Below, in pieces: positions 7,448 to 16,747 of a stretch of 37,489 nucleotides of DNA; the first letter of the stretch is position 1, and every line of letters starts with the position of its first letter. Below the pieces are notes generated by a model. The model was not told the DNA's origin. It was given only the letters and a program-made list of their open reading frames with translations, and did no database searches. The stretch is from assembly GCA_016342495.1 (NCBI GenBank), contig JAEIOG010000046.1, positions 1 through 37,489 of the forward strand, read 5' to 3'. The DNA comes from Phycisphaerae bacterium (GTDB taxonomy: Bacteria; Planctomycetota; Phycisphaerae; Sedimentisphaerales; SM23-30). The translations under genes and the position numbers were made by a program.

Positions 7448-9247
7448 ATGAAGAGCCAACATTTATTATTTAATACTTTTCTATTTATTGCCCTTCCAAT
7501 GATTTCAAACGCCGCTCTGGCGACTGACATTACTGGCCAGCTAAAAATATGGCATAAAATCACGTTTACCTTCGCTGGCCCGGCCAGCAGCGAAACTGCT
7601 AATCCCAACCCTTTTCTTGATTATCGTTTGAATGTGACTTTCAGTAATGGCAAAAAACATTATATAATACCTGGCTATTATGCCGCTGATGGTGATGCCG
7701 CCAACACCTCAGCTGATTCTGGAAATAAATGGCGTGTTCATTTTGCCCCTGACAATACCGGCAGCTGGCAGTACAAAGTCTCATTTCGCAAAGGTAAAAA
7801 TATCGCAGTCTCTAACGATGTTAATATCGGTGAAAGTGCTGGCTACATGGATAATCAAACTGGAACTTTTCAAGTAAACCAAACAGATAAAAAAGGTCGC
7901 GATATGCGGGCTAAAGGTCTGCTGCAATATGTGGGCAAAGGACATTTACGCTTTGCCGGAACAGGAAAATATTTTCTGAAGTGCGGAACTGATGCACCTG
8001 AAAATTTCCTTGCATATGCAGATTTCGATGGAGATTTTAAGACTGATGGCCAAAAAGATCAATTAGTCAAAAACTGGCAGCCCCATATTAAAGACTGGCA
8101 AAAAGGTGATCCAACCTGGCAAAACGGTAAAGGCAAAGGTATTATCGGGGCGGTCAATTATCTGGCCGGCCAGGGCTTAAATGTATTTTCTTTTATCACA
8201 ATGAACATCGAAGGTGATGACCGCAATGTCTTTCCTTATATAAATTATAATGAACGAAATCGCATGGATTGTTCAAAGCTGGACCAATGGGAAATCGTCT
8301 TTGCACATGGCAATAACAAAGGTATGTATCTGCATTTTAAGACTTTGGAAACTGAAAATGAATTATTGCTAAACAAAGGCGATCTTGGCAGAGAACGCAA
8401 ATTATATTATCGAGAATTAATAGCTCGATTTGGTCATCATTTAGCATTAAACTGGAACCTCGGTGAAGAAATTAATAATGCGACCACGGCCCAAAAAATC
8501 GCATGGGCAAAATATTTTCATGATAATGACCCCTATAAACACCCTATCGTAATTCATAATATGAATGACCCGCATTATGACCTTTTAGGTAATAAATCTG
8601 AATTGACGGGCTTTTCGCTTCAAACTAATCAGCCCGACTTCAGCAAAGTGCATGATCAGGTTAAAAATTATATAGATCGGTCAATTGCCGCTGGGAAAAC
8701 CTGGGTTGTCGCCTGCGATGAACCGGGCGACGCTCAACATGCATTAATTACCGATGCAGAAGACCCAGACCATGATAATGCCCGCAAAAACGCATTATGG
8801 GGTGCAATTATGGCAGGCGGCGCTGGCATCGAATGGTACTTTGGCTATAAACATCCAAATAGCGATTTAACCTGCCAGGATTTCCGCAGCCGTGAAAAAA
8901 TGTGGCAACAGTGTCGTTATTGCCTGGATTTCTTTGATAAATATCAAATTCCATTCTGGGATATGAAATGCCAGGATGAGCTGACTAATAACAAAGATGA
9001 TTATGTGCTATGTAAATCTGGTGAAATATATCTTGTTTACCTAAAAAATGGTGGCAAAGTAAGTGTTGCCGCAAATGAAGGTAAATTTAATTGTGGGTGG
9101 TATAATCCTCGCACAGGCGATGGTCTGGAAAGCCTGCTGGCAAAATGCGAAATATCTAAAGGAAACAAAATAGAATTAAGTACACCTGATAAAAATGACT
9201 GGCTCTTAGTGATAAGAGGTAATGGTGAACTTAACTTTGATAATTAA
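7448..9247 (+). CDS. Secreted glycosidase-like protein with DUF5060-type N-terminal domain
   Basis: The 599-residue product has a signal peptide (cleavage near ALA-TDITG, residue 26). It then has a beta-sandwich like DUF5060 (about residues 28-135; RVHFAPDNTGSWQYKVSF is typical), a TIM-barrel region like DUF4038/apiosidase-type glycoside hydrolases (about 155-500) and a C-terminal segment like the putative collagen-binding domain (YLVYLKNGGKVSV, CGWYNPRTGDG). Candidate acidic catalytic residues are Glu in NLGEEINN (about 339) and Glu in ACDEPGDA (about 422). The likely role is hydrolysis of a plant or algal polysaccharide outside the cytoplasm. The gene is monocistronic with a GAGGT ribosome binding site. 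The family call is from recognition, not a search, and the substrate is unknown. Confidence 0.8.
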   Translation: MKSQHLLFNTFLFIALPMISNAALATDITGQLKIWHKITFTFAGPASSETANPNPFLDYRLNVTFSNGKKHYIIPGYYAADGDAANTSADSGNKWRVHFAPDNTGSWQYKVSFRKGKNIAVSNDVNIGESAGYMDNQTGTFQVNQTDKKGRDMRAKGLLQYVGKGHLRFAGTGKYFLKCGTDAPENFLAYADFDGDFKTDGQKDQLVKNWQPHIKDWQKGDPTWQNGKGKGIIGAVNYLAGQGLNVFSFITMNIEGDDRNVFPYINYNERNRMDCSKLDQWEIVFAHGNNKGMYLHFKTLETENELLLNKGDLGRERKLYYRELIARFGHHLALNWNLGEEINNATTAQKIAWAKYFHDNDPYKHPIVIHNMNDPHYDLLGNKSELTGFSLQTNQPDFSKVHDQVKNYIDRSIAAGKTWVVACDEPGDAQHALITDAEDPDHDNARKNALWGAIMAGGAGIEWYFGYKHPNSDLTCQDFRSREKMWQQCRYCLDFFDKYQIPFWDMKCQDELTNNKDDYVLCKSGEIYLVYLKNGGKVSVAANEGKFNCGWYNPRTGDGLESLLAKCEISKGNKIELSTPDKNDWLLVIRGNGELNFDN

Positions 9248-9267
9248 AAGGAAGAAAACAAAGAAAA

Positions 9268-9288
9268 ACCCCAACATAAAGTTGGGGT
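9268..9288. terminator. Bidirectional terminator between convergent genes
   Basis: A perfect 8-bp stem (ACCCCAAC with GTTGGGGT) and a 5-base loop sit between the convergent glycosidase-like gene and nfnB. T-runs lie on both sides: TTTTTC follows on the minus strand, and ATATTCTTTTTA on the plus strand. Confidence 0.85.
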
Positions 9289-9313
9289 ATATTCTTTTTA
9301 GAAATCTGTATAA

Positions 9314-10720
9314 TTATAAAGTTTTCAGATAATTATCGATTGACTTGGCAGCTTTTTTGCCGTCGCCCATCGCCAGAATAACCGTTGCTGCACCCCGAAC
9401 AATATCACCGCCAGCAAACACACCGGGAATCGATGTCGCCAAATCATCGTTGGCCTGAATATAACCCCATTTATTAAGATTCATATCTGGAGTAGCCTGA
9501 GTTAGAATCGGGTTAGCATTAATACCAATCGCTACGATAACCATATCGCAATCGATAACAAAATCTGAACCTTCAATTGGAACCGGTCTTCTTCGTCCAG
9601 AATCATCGGGGGCACCAAGTTCCATCCGAACACATTTAAGGCCTTCGACCCAGCCATCATCGCTTCCGAGGACTTCTATAGGAGCGGTAAGAAATTCAAA
9701 GCAAATACCCTCTTCTTCGGCATGATGTGCTTCTTCAACACGGGCTGGCATTTGTTCACGGCCCCGACGATAGACCAATGTGGAAGTTGCAGCTCCCATA
9801 CGTTTTGCGGTACGGACAGCATCCATCGCGGTATTACCGCCACCGACAACACAGACTTTATCGCCACGCAGCACCGGAGTCTCAGCATCGCGACGATGAG
9901 CTTCCATGAGATTGCTGCGAGTTAAATATTCATTAGCCGAATATACGCCCTTGAGGTTTTCTCCCGGGACATTCATAAAGGTTGGCAGCCCTGCGCCATT
10001 TGCCACAAATATTGCATCAAAACCTTCTACAAATAATTGATCAATAGTAACAGTCTTGCCGACAATTACATTCTTTTCAATCTTAACACCCAGAGCTAAT
10101 ACATTTTTGATTTCATGCTCGACAACCTTATTAGGCAAACGAAATTCAGGTATACCATAGATAAGCACCCCGCCGGCTTTATGGAAAGCTTCAAATAAAG
10201 TCACATCATGACCCATAGATGCCAATTCACCCGCACAAGTAATACCGGCTGGCCCAGCACCAATGCAAGCAACTTTTTTTCCAGTTGAAGCTGAAACTTC
10301 TTTTGGCTTTTCAAGATTATTTTCTCTTGCATAGTCAGCGACAAATCTTTCCAGATAACCAATTGCAACAGGTGTATCAGTTTTGCAGCGAACACAAACG
10401 CATTCGCACTGAGTTTCCTGCGGGCATACCCTGCCGGTAACTGCGGGTAAATCATTGGAACTGCGTAAGATTTCAGCGGCGGCTGCGACATCGCCATCCG
10501 CTAATTTGCTGATAAAACCCGGTATATCAATCCCAACCGGGCAACCTGCGATACATTTTGCATTTTTACATTGCAGACAACGCTGAGCTTCTTTAATGGC
10601 AGTTTCAAGATCATAGCCAGTATTGACTTCGTCGAAATCCTTACAACGCTCAAGGCCATCGCGTTGAGGCATGGGTTGACGCTGAATAGCCATCCGCTGT
10701 TTGGCGGTAATATCAGACAT
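9314..10720 (-). CDS. nfnB: NfnB, large subunit of NADH-dependent ferredoxin:NADP oxidoreductase (GltD-like)
   Basis: The 468-residue protein belongs to the GltD/NfnB family. N-terminal Cys clusters (CLQCKNAKCIAGCP near residue 48; RVCPQETQCECVC near 97) bind two [4Fe-4S] clusters, with the Glu of CPQE a likely non-Cys ligand as described for NfnB. FAD- and NADPH-binding glycine motifs follow (GAGPAGITCAGE near 153; VVGGGNTAMDA near 290). The C-terminal FAGGDIVRGAATVILAMGDG is typical. GltD alone would look similar, but the PyrK-like gene directly upstream identifies the Nfn (SudAB) pair, which bifurcates electrons from NADPH to ferredoxin and NAD, or the reverse. AAAGGAAT precedes the ATG. 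The gap to nfnA is 33 bases, so the two form an operon. Confidence 0.93.
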   Translation of the reverse strand: MSDITAKQRMAIQRQPMPQRDGLERCKDFDEVNTGYDLETAIKEAQRCLQCKNAKCIAGCPVGIDIPGFISKLADGDVAAAAEILRSSNDLPAVTGRVCPQETQCECVCVRCKTDTPVAIGYLERFVADYARENNLEKPKEVSASTGKKVACIGAGPAGITCAGELASMGHDVTLFEAFHKAGGVLIYGIPEFRLPNKVVEHEIKNVLALGVKIEKNVIVGKTVTIDQLFVEGFDAIFVANGAGLPTFMNVPGENLKGVYSANEYLTRSNLMEAHRRDAETPVLRGDKVCVVGGGNTAMDAVRTAKRMGAATSTLVYRRGREQMPARVEEAHHAEEEGICFEFLTAPIEVLGSDDGWVEGLKCVRMELGAPDDSGRRRPVPIEGSDFVIDCDMVIVAIGINANPILTQATPDMNLNKWGYIQANDDLATSIPGVFAGGDIVRGAATVILAMGDGKKAAKSIDNYLKTL

Positions 10721-10753
10721 TATTTATTCCTTTTACTTTTATATATTATGAAT

Positions 10754-11602
10754 TTATTCTTTAATTTTATCAGCAGCTTTGAGCATTCGACATTGATCTT
10801 TATGGCGTTCGTGGCTTTGATAAGTAGTCAAACGGTCCGCCAGTTCATCAAAGTCAACTTTATGACCATCAAATTCCGGACCATCAACACAAGCAAATTT
10901 AGTTTCACCACCAACAGTAACGCGGCATCCACCACACATTCCTGTACCATCAACCATAACCGGATTCAAGCTGACTACAGTGTGAATATCATATTTAGCG
11001 GTAAGATCTGCGACAGCTTTCATCATAACAACCGGACCAACACAATAGACAGCGCCAATATTCATATCAGGATTATCGATCAGTTGTTGAAGCGCATCGG
11101 TAACAAAACCTTTAATACCTTCGGATCCATCATTGGTTGTTACCATTACTTTATCGCTAACAGCACCGAGTTGATCTTTCATAATCACCAGGTCGCTGGA
11201 ACGGGCACCAATAATACTGATAACCTTATTACCCAGTTCTTTAAGAGCGACGGCCTGAGGATAAACCACCGCGGTTCCAAGACCGCCACCGATAACAACT
11301 ACTGTACCAAAATTATCCAGATGGCTGGGTTGGCCCAAAGGGCCAGCTACATCACAAAAACCGCCGCCAACTTCTAAGGTTTCCATTTCAGCGGTTGATT
11401 TGCCCACTGTCTGAACGATAATCGTAACTGTACCGGTATCTTTATTAACATCAGCTATTGTCAATGGGATTCGCTCGGAATGGTCAAAGGCCCTGACAAT
11501 GACAAATTGCCCTGGCTTCCGTGAGCTGGCTATCCGCGGAGCCTGAACCTCATAAAGGGTTAGATTGGGCCCTAAATTTCGCTTATCTACTAATTTATAC
11601 AT
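10754..11602 (-). CDS. nfnA: NfnA, small subunit of NADH-dependent ferredoxin:NADP oxidoreductase (PyrK-like)
   Basis: The 282-residue product is a ferredoxin-reductase-type FAD/NAD-binding protein. The FAD-binding barrel is at the N-terminus (PGQFVIVRAFDHSERIPLTI). The NAD-binding part contains GGGLGTAVVYP and YCVGPVVMMKAV. The C-terminus DGTGMCGGCRVTV...FACVDGP binds a [2Fe-2S] cluster; the Asp plus three Cys arrangement matches that reported for NfnA. The ATG at 11602 is preferred because AGAGGAAT lies 6 bases upstream; a GTG 24 bases earlier lacks this. It is the first gene of the nfnA-nfnB operon and forms a cytosolic heterodimer with NfnB. A dihydroorotate dehydrogenase PyrK role is less likely without pyrD. 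Confidence 0.92.
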   Translation of the reverse strand: MYKLVDKRNLGPNLTLYEVQAPRIASSRKPGQFVIVRAFDHSERIPLTIADVNKDTGTVTIIVQTVGKSTAEMETLEVGGGFCDVAGPLGQPSHLDNFGTVVVIGGGLGTAVVYPQAVALKELGNKVISIIGARSSDLVIMKDQLGAVSDKVMVTTNDGSEGIKGFVTDALQQLIDNPDMNIGAVYCVGPVVMMKAVADLTAKYDIHTVVSLNPVMVDGTGMCGGCRVTVGGETKFACVDGPEFDGHKVDFDELADRLTTYQSHERHKDQCRMLKAADKIKE

Positions 11603-11692
11603 ATATATTCCTCTACTGCTAAGCACATATCTGGTTGCTTTAAGCCATTATTAAGATAACAAACCCAATATCAAAGCATTATTTACCCCTGT

Positions 11693-11723
11693 TTGTCAAG
11701 TATCATTTTACCAACTATATAAT
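11693..11723 (+). promoter_or_regulatory. Candidate sigma-70-type promoter for rsmB
   Basis: TTGTCA (11693-11698) is followed after 17 bases by TATATA, or after 19 by TATAAT (11718-11723). On the opposite strand the same site contains TTGACA (11700-11695), a perfect -35 hexamer facing nfnA, though no good -10 is visible at 17 bases. The two divergent promoters may share this -35 site. Confidence 0.45.
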
Positions 11724-11811
11724 AAGTTTCAACATAACATCTTGACCTGCAATGTTTTACCGCATAGAATCGTGGCATATATTGAAATATCCACGAAAAA
11801 CAGGAAATAAA

Positions 11812-13224
11812 ATGGCCAAAAAACAGAAAATCGCTATCTCCAACGACACCGCAAGAGACATTGCCGTTAATTGCATAATTGATTTTGAATATAATAAAAT
11901 CAGGATTTCTGACAGTCTGGATGAAATTTGTAGCGAAAACGATACTGAACCACGCGAAAGAAGCTTTGCCAACGAACTGGCACTGGGCACATGCCGTCGC
12001 ATGCTCACTCTAGACCATATTATTCAAAAATACAGCAAAAGGCCCCTACGCGGGCTGGAACCTGCTATACACAATATCCTTCGCGTTGGTCTTTATCAAT
12101 TATTATACATGACTGGTACGCCCGACCATGCTGCCATCAGTCAGGCCGTCGATCAGGCCAAAAAAGCCGGACTGATTTTTCCTTCAAAATTTATTAATGG
12201 CCTATTACGTTCGGTACAACGTGACATCGCAGCTACAACTGATTACCCCAACGATCTGCCTCTACGCCGAACATTGCCAATTAGCCATAAAGAATGTATA
12301 GCTTTTCGCAAAGATATTTTTCCTGACCCTAAGACTTCACTAGCTAAGTATTTGACAGCTGTCCATAGCATACCAAAATGGATAATCGAACGTTTGCTAA
12401 AACAGCTGGGCCCGGACAATACCACCAAACTTTGTATTGCCTATAATCATCGTCCGCCATTAACACTGAGACCCAATAGCCTCAAAACTGATATTGCACA
12501 ATTCTCCCAGATGCTGGCCGATGTTGATATTGAATTTCAGGTTGTCGAACCTGTTATCCAGCTGCTTAGCAATATAGCAGTGCGGGATATCCCCGGTTTT
12601 GATGAGGGACTGTTTTATGTCCAGGATATTACCGCTGCCAAAGTTTCAGAATTACTGGAAGCCAAAGCTGGCCAGCGAATTCTGGATCTTTGCGCTGCCC
12701 CCGGTGGCAAGGCCTGCCATATCGCTGAATTAACCGCAGATAAGGCCACTATCCTGACCTGCGATATTAATGATGATAAGCTTGCAACCATCAAAGAAAA
12801 TTGCCAGCGACTTGGCATTAAATCAATTGAAACTATCAGCGCCGATGACCTTAATGCCAAAATGGAAAGCATCGAAGCTTTTGATATAATCTTAGCTGAT
12901 GTACCATGTTCTAATACCGGGGTATTAGCCAAACGGGTTGAAGCTCGTTATGTTTTAAAACCATCGGATATTTCACGCAATGCCAAAACCCAGTTGGCCC
13001 TGCTTGAAAAAGCCATCAAGTTGCTCAAACCCAATGGGAGATTATTATATTCAACCTGCAGTATCGACCATGGCGAAAATGCCGGACTTGTCGATAAACT
13101 ATTAGCCGAAAATAGTAATATAGAATTAATAGCCCAGGAACTTACATTGCCAGATGTTCAGCTTATCCAGGACAAAACCATATATAATGATGGCGGCTTT
13201 ACCGCCCTGTTTGCCAAAAAATAA
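11812..13224 (+). CDS. rsmB: RsmB, 16S rRNA cytosine-5 methyltransferase (m5C967)
   Basis: The 470-residue enzyme combines an N-terminal NusB-like RNA-binding domain (about 1-140; RSFANELALGTCRR, LRVGLYQLLYM) with a RsmB/NOP2/Sun methyltransferase domain. SAM motif I is DLCAAPGGK (about 292-300). The two catalytic Cys are in ADVPCSNTG (about 364) and YSTCSI (about 413). It methylates C967 of 16S rRNA. The start at MAKKQK is chosen over an in-frame ATG 60 bases upstream because family members begin here and CAGGAAAT precedes it. The gene is monocistronic and converges on the sulfatase with only 23 bases between stops; no terminator is visible there. Confidence 0.93.
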   Translation: MAKKQKIAISNDTARDIAVNCIIDFEYNKIRISDSLDEICSENDTEPRERSFANELALGTCRRMLTLDHIIQKYSKRPLRGLEPAIHNILRVGLYQLLYMTGTPDHAAISQAVDQAKKAGLIFPSKFINGLLRSVQRDIAATTDYPNDLPLRRTLPISHKECIAFRKDIFPDPKTSLAKYLTAVHSIPKWIIERLLKQLGPDNTTKLCIAYNHRPPLTLRPNSLKTDIAQFSQMLADVDIEFQVVEPVIQLLSNIAVRDIPGFDEGLFYVQDITAAKVSELLEAKAGQRILDLCAAPGGKACHIAELTADKATILTCDINDDKLATIKENCQRLGIKSIETISADDLNAKMESIEAFDIILADVPCSNTGVLAKRVEARYVLKPSDISRNAKTQLALLEKAIKLLKPNGRLLYSTCSIDHGENAGLVDKLLAENSNIELIAQELTLPDVQLIQDKTIYNDGGFTALFAKK

Positions 13225-13247
13225 ATATTATGGCAACAACTATTATC

Positions 13248-14636
13248 TTAATGATTCACTTTGGTAGGATCTGTCCCCGGCTTTTCAAAGGGGACTGCTC
13301 CGGCTTTTATGATATGATCACGTAGCTTGCCAAAAAGTTCCTTATACATCGGGTGCTTATCGGATAAAGGGCTTTGCTCTTGCGGGTCAGCCTTGAGATT
13401 ATATAATTGCATGGGCTCAAACGGATTGGAATGCTGAAGCTTGAAATCACCTTTACGGATAGCATAAAAAGCTCTGCCGCCAAAGTGCCAGCCTTCCCGC
13501 CTGACCCAGATCAGATAGCGATTATCCAGGGCCTGTTGTTTGCCCAATAGCATCGGTAAAAATGAAACTCCTTCTATTTCATGGTCAAAGCTAATGCCAG
13601 CGGCCTGGCAGACTGTCGGAAAAATATCCATGGTCATAAATATACGGTCATCATTAACAGCAGGCTTAATCTTGCCGGGCCACACCGCACACATCGGCAC
13701 CTTGATCCCGCCTTCGAGCATTTGTCCTTTATTGCCATTTAGCGTTCCATTTGAAGCACCAACATTTTTTTGCCCGCCATTATCCGAGGTAAAAATAATC
13801 AGGGTATTTTCATATTGACCAGTTTGTTTTAAGCCATCAATCACCCGGCCAATATTATAATCAAGATGTTCAACGAAAGCTACATTCCTGGCACGTTTCT
13901 CACTTATGCCGGTTTCACGTTTGTTAACCTTGTCCAGCCAATCCTGTGGTGGCTGAATCGGAAAATGCGGAGCATTATAAGCCAGATACATAAAGAAAGG
14001 CTTTTCCTTATCCTTAAAATCATCAAAGTATCTGATCGCTGCATCGGAGAAAATGTCTGTGGCATGTCCTTTGGGGTCAATTTCCTTTTCATTTTCGCGC
14101 ATATAATTATAATTAGCCCGCTTGTGGTCCCAGTAGTCATCCATCATATCACCGATAAAGCCATAGAAATGCTTAAATCCTCTTTCATTAGGGAGATTCG
14201 GCGAACTAAGACCCAGATGCCATTTGCCCACGCAGGTCGTTTCATATTCGCCACGATTTAAGACATCAGGTAAAGTCACAGCCTCAGGATCAAAGTAACC
14301 AAAATTATCATTCATAAAGGTACGAATAACACCGCCGACGCCGACAAGGTCAGGATACCGCCCGGTAAGCAGCGCCGCCCGGGTAGGAGAACAAACCGGG
14401 CAATTGGCATAAAAATTATTAATCCGCAAACCGCTAGCCATCAGCTTATCAATATGCGGTGACTTCAAATCCGTCGCACCATAGCTGGATAAGTCGCCAT
14501 AACCCAGGTCATCAACCAGGATTACCAGAATATTAGGCTTGCTGGGTTTGCCCTTGGGCCGGGCCATATTACAAGATGCCAAAACCGACAAAGCCGCCGC
14601 TGCAGCTGACCTTTTTAAAAATGCACGACGATTCAT
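13248..14636 (-). CDS. Tat-exported sulfatase
   Basis: The 462-residue product begins MNRRAFLKRSAAAAALSVLA, a twin-arginine signal ending near SC (possibly a lipoprotein). The sulfatase domain has metal-binding Asp42-Asp43 (LVDDLGYGD), the formylglycine motif CSPTR with Cys82, GKWHLG, and SDNGG. Cys82 needs oxidation by a formylglycine-generating enzyme, which is not in the window. Arylsulfatase-A-like family members in planctomycetes remove sulfate from algal polysaccharides. The start at 14636 has GAGGTAAAAATT upstream. A longer frame to 14732 reads DKQDACPT, which is translated intergenic repeat, and is rejected. The gene is monocistronic. Confidence 0.93.
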   Translation of the reverse strand: MNRRAFLKRSAAAAALSVLASCNMARPKGKPSKPNILVILVDDLGYGDLSSYGATDLKSPHIDKLMASGLRINNFYANCPVCSPTRAALLTGRYPDLVGVGGVIRTFMNDNFGYFDPEAVTLPDVLNRGEYETTCVGKWHLGLSSPNLPNERGFKHFYGFIGDMMDDYWDHKRANYNYMRENEKEIDPKGHATDIFSDAAIRYFDDFKDKEKPFFMYLAYNAPHFPIQPPQDWLDKVNKRETGISEKRARNVAFVEHLDYNIGRVIDGLKQTGQYENTLIIFTSDNGGQKNVGASNGTLNGNKGQMLEGGIKVPMCAVWPGKIKPAVNDDRIFMTMDIFPTVCQAAGISFDHEIEGVSFLPMLLGKQQALDNRYLIWVRREGWHFGGRAFYAIRKGDFKLQHSNPFEPMQLYNLKADPQEQSPLSDKHPMYKELFGKLRDHIIKAGAVPFEKPGTDPTKVNH

Positions 14637-14695
14637 AATTTTTACCTCAAAATAATAGAAATTAATAGCATTAGTCTGCTTGATGCTCATTCCAT

Positions 14696-14779
14696 AAGTA
14701 GGACAAGCATCTTGCTTGTCATTAAATTCCAATCAGCGCGACAATGAAACTAATGTCAAGCAAGATGCTCAACCTACTT
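14696..14779. repeat. Inverted repeat carrying the AAGCATCTTGCTTG element
   Basis: Arms at 14696-14723 and 14752-14779 are inverted copies matching at 24 of 28 positions, with a 28-base loop. Each arm itself contains a CAAGCATCTTGCTTG palindrome. I recall this motif, translated as DKQDACPT, as a dispersed intergenic repeat in many bacterial genomes including planctomycetes. It may be a REP-like element or a small transposable derivative. Confidence 0.75.
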
Positions 14780-14930
14780 TGCTGGTTGCCAGTGTCGCAT
14801 TGAGTTTCATGTAAGACCACGGGCACCCGGGGCACACATGGCATTTCTATCAGCGTGGGCATGGCCCACCCTTGTATATTATATAAGTAAGCGATAAGAT
14901 ATAATTGTTGTTTTAGAATTAATCGTTCGG

Positions 14931-14962
14931 GCCAGTGCTTTGATGGCCATCAAAGCACTGGC
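14931..14962. repeat. 32-bp perfect palindrome
   Basis: GCCAGTGCTTTGATGG at 14931-14946 is followed at once by its exact reverse complement at 14947-14962, with no spacer. It would extrude as a cruciform or act as a dyad binding site. No T-run follows on either strand, so it is not an obvious terminator. Confidence 0.85.
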
Positions 14963-15070
14963 GGCGGTGGTGAGATCGACCCACCCTGGAGCCTCGAGCT
15001 ACGTTTAGCCCAACCCACTAATTCGTATCAAAGCCACATAGATTGTAAACCATTGATAACAATATTTTAT

Positions 15071-15087
15071 ATCCTGTTAATCCTGTC
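15071..15087. repeat. ATCCTGTTAATCCTGTC dispersed repeat
   Basis: The sequence holds two ATCCTGT units 10 bases apart (15071-15077 and 15081-15086 partly offset by TTA) and matches a widespread intergenic repeat motif that I recall from many environmental genomes. Its function is unknown. Confidence 0.45.
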
Positions 15088-15177
15088 AAAAATATTTTTT
15101 ACGCCCTATCTTTTTGATGATCGCCAGAAATAATTCTCACACATCTAGTCTGCCCGAAATGGACATCGCTTACAAAA

Positions 15178-15205
15178 AAAGCACAGCTTTTTGAAGCCGT
15201 GCTTT
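15178..15205 (-). terminator. Rho-independent terminator downstream of accC
   Basis: Read on the minus strand, a 12-bp stem with one G-T pair (AAAGCACGGCTT with AAGCTGTGCTTT), a 4-base loop and a run of seven T follow the accC stop by about 20 bases. Confidence 0.9.
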
Positions 15206-15226
15206 GTTTATATTCATGTTATTTTT

Positions 15227-16564
15227 TTAGAAAGTTCTTTCAATCCAGCCGGTATCTATATTGCCTTTTATATAATCTGGATGGTTCATAATATTCATAC
15301 AAAGCGGAATACTGGTTTTAATCGGATCAATCTTGAATTCGTGCAGGGCACGTTTCATGGTCGCTATCGCTTCTTGCCGGTTGGGCTTATGCACGATGAG
15401 CTTGCCAATCATTGAATCATAATGAGGAGAAATGGTATAGCCGCCATAAGCGTGAGTATCAACACGAACACCAATGCCACCCGGTGCGACAAAATGTTCA
15501 ATCTTGCCCGGACAAGGTCGGTAATTACAAGCCGGGTCTTCGGCATTAATCCGGCATTCTATAGCCGAACCATTCACTTTAATATCTTTTTGTTTGAGCG
15601 TGAGCTTTTGACCAGATGCGATCAATATCTGCCACTTAACCAGATCAACACCGGTAACCATTTCAGTCACAGGATGTTCAACCTGAATACGGGTATTAAC
15701 TTCGCCAAAATAAAACTCGCCATTGTCAGCTACCAGATATTCCACTGTACCGGCATTGATATATTCAGATTCCTTGACCAGACGCAAAGCAGATTTACAC
15801 AGCGCTTCGCGGGTTTCCTGTGAAATGCCCGGACTTGGAGCCTCTTCAATAACTTTTTGATAACGTCGCTGCATTGAACAGTCGCGTTCCCACAAATGCA
15901 CAGCATTGCCATGTTCATCAGCTAAAACCTGCACTTCAACATGACGGGCTTTAGAGATATATTTTTCCATGAACACTTCTGAATTATTGAATGCCGCCCC
16001 TGCTTCGGTTTGAGCTGAATGGAAAGCGGTTCGCAGATTCACTTCATTATGAGCAATACGCATGCCACGTCCACCGCCGCCAGCCGAGGCTTTGATCATA
16101 ACAGGATAGCCAATTTTCTCCGCCAACTCAACTGCGTGTTCTTCGGAAGTAACTGCTCCATCAGAACCAGGTACAACCGGCACCTTAGCGCGAATTGCAC
16201 AATCACGAGCGGCAACTTTATCACCCAATAGTTTCATGGATTCTGGTGATGGGCCAATGAATTTAATTTTACAGTCGCGGCAGACTTCAGCAAAATGGGC
16301 ATTTTCAGCCAGAAAGCCATAACCCGGATGGATAGCTTCTACATTAGTAATCTCAGCGGCACTGATAATACGCGGGATATTCAAATAGCTTTCGGTAGCA
16401 AGAGCTGGGCCTATACAAACAGACTCATCTGCAGCTTTGACATATTCAGCATCCTTATCCGCCTGAGAATAGACAACCACAGAATCTATGCCAAGTTCGC
16501 GACAGGCACGAATGACACGCAAAGCAATTTCGCCACGGTTAGCAATTAAAACTTTTGAAAACAT
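15227..16564 (-). CDS. accC: AccC, biotin carboxylase subunit of acetyl-CoA carboxylase
   Basis: The 445-residue cytosolic enzyme carboxylates the biotin on AccB using ATP and bicarbonate, the first step of fatty acid synthesis. It begins [20 protein letters not shown]. The ATP-grasp glycine loop [33 protein letters not shown] and [14 protein letters not shown] are all present, and the length equals the family norm (about 449). The start at 16564 is preferred over a frame extension to 16672, which lacks family similarity. AGAGAGC is a modest ribosome binding site. accB lies 183 bases upstream, so the pair is probably co-transcribed, but that gap is unusually long and contains a hairpin. Confidence 0.96.
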   Translation of the reverse strand: MFSKVLIANRGEIALRVIRACRELGIDSVVVYSQADKDAEYVKAADESVCIGPALATESYLNIPRIISAAEITNVEAIHPGYGFLAENAHFAEVCRDCKIKFIGPSPESMKLLGDKVAARDCAIRAKVPVVPGSDGAVTSEEHAVELAEKIGYPVMIKASAGGGGRGMRIAHNEVNLRTAFHSAQTEAGAAFNNSEVFMEKYISKARHVEVQVLADEHGNAVHLWERDCSMQRRYQKVIEEAPSPGISQETREALCKSALRLVKESEYINAGTVEYLVADNGEFYFGEVNTRIQVEHPVTEMVTGVDLVKWQILIASGQKLTLKQKDIKVNGSAIECRINAEDPACNYRPCPGKIEHFVAPGGIGVRVDTHAYGGYTISPHYDSMIGKLIVHKPNRQEAIATMKRALHEFKIDPIKTSIPLCMNIMNHPDYIKGNIDTGWIERTF

Positions 16565-16698
16565 AATTTGCTCTCTATAAAACGGACCGTTATTAGCACT
16601 GCATTCAAGCAGCACAGTAGCCCGGAAAATTCTAGTTAAACACTCAAGCAGCCAGGTTGAAAATAACAGCAAAGCTCAAGTATTATTTAAAAGCAGTG

Positions 16699-16714
16699 AT
16701 CCGCTAAAGCGGAT
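16699..16714. repeat. Small hairpin in the accB-accC gap
   Basis: ATCCGC-TAAA-GCGGAT is a perfect 6-bp stem with a 4-base loop inside the 183-base gap between accB and accC. Beside it lies ACTTTTAGTTTTTAACT (16728-16744), which recurs identically at 33604-33620 just before iorA. This looks like inserted intergenic repeat material. No other feature is seen in the gap. Confidence 0.5.
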
Positions 16715-16747
16715 GCCACAACTTTTCACTTTTAGTTTTTAACTTTT

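Larger units (their letters stand above)
14780..15177. other. Repeat-rich intergenic island without genes
   Basis: No gene is seen. The stretch contains a GTGGGC-ATG-GCCCAC hairpin (14855-14869), a 32-bp perfect palindrome (14931-14962) and ATCCTGTTAATCCTGTC (15071-15087). Together with the inverted repeat to its left, it is a cluster of unrelated intergenic repeat types between the sulfatase and the accC terminator. Confidence 0.6.

Noticed and set aside
9314-10720. GltD, glutamate synthase small subunit
   Set aside because: The adjacent PyrK-like gene and the cluster motifs fit NfnB; no gltB is present.
14637-14732. N-terminal extension of the sulfatase (MEFNDKQDACPT)
   Set aside because: This is translated intergenic repeat; the Tat signal and ribosome binding site place the start at 14636.
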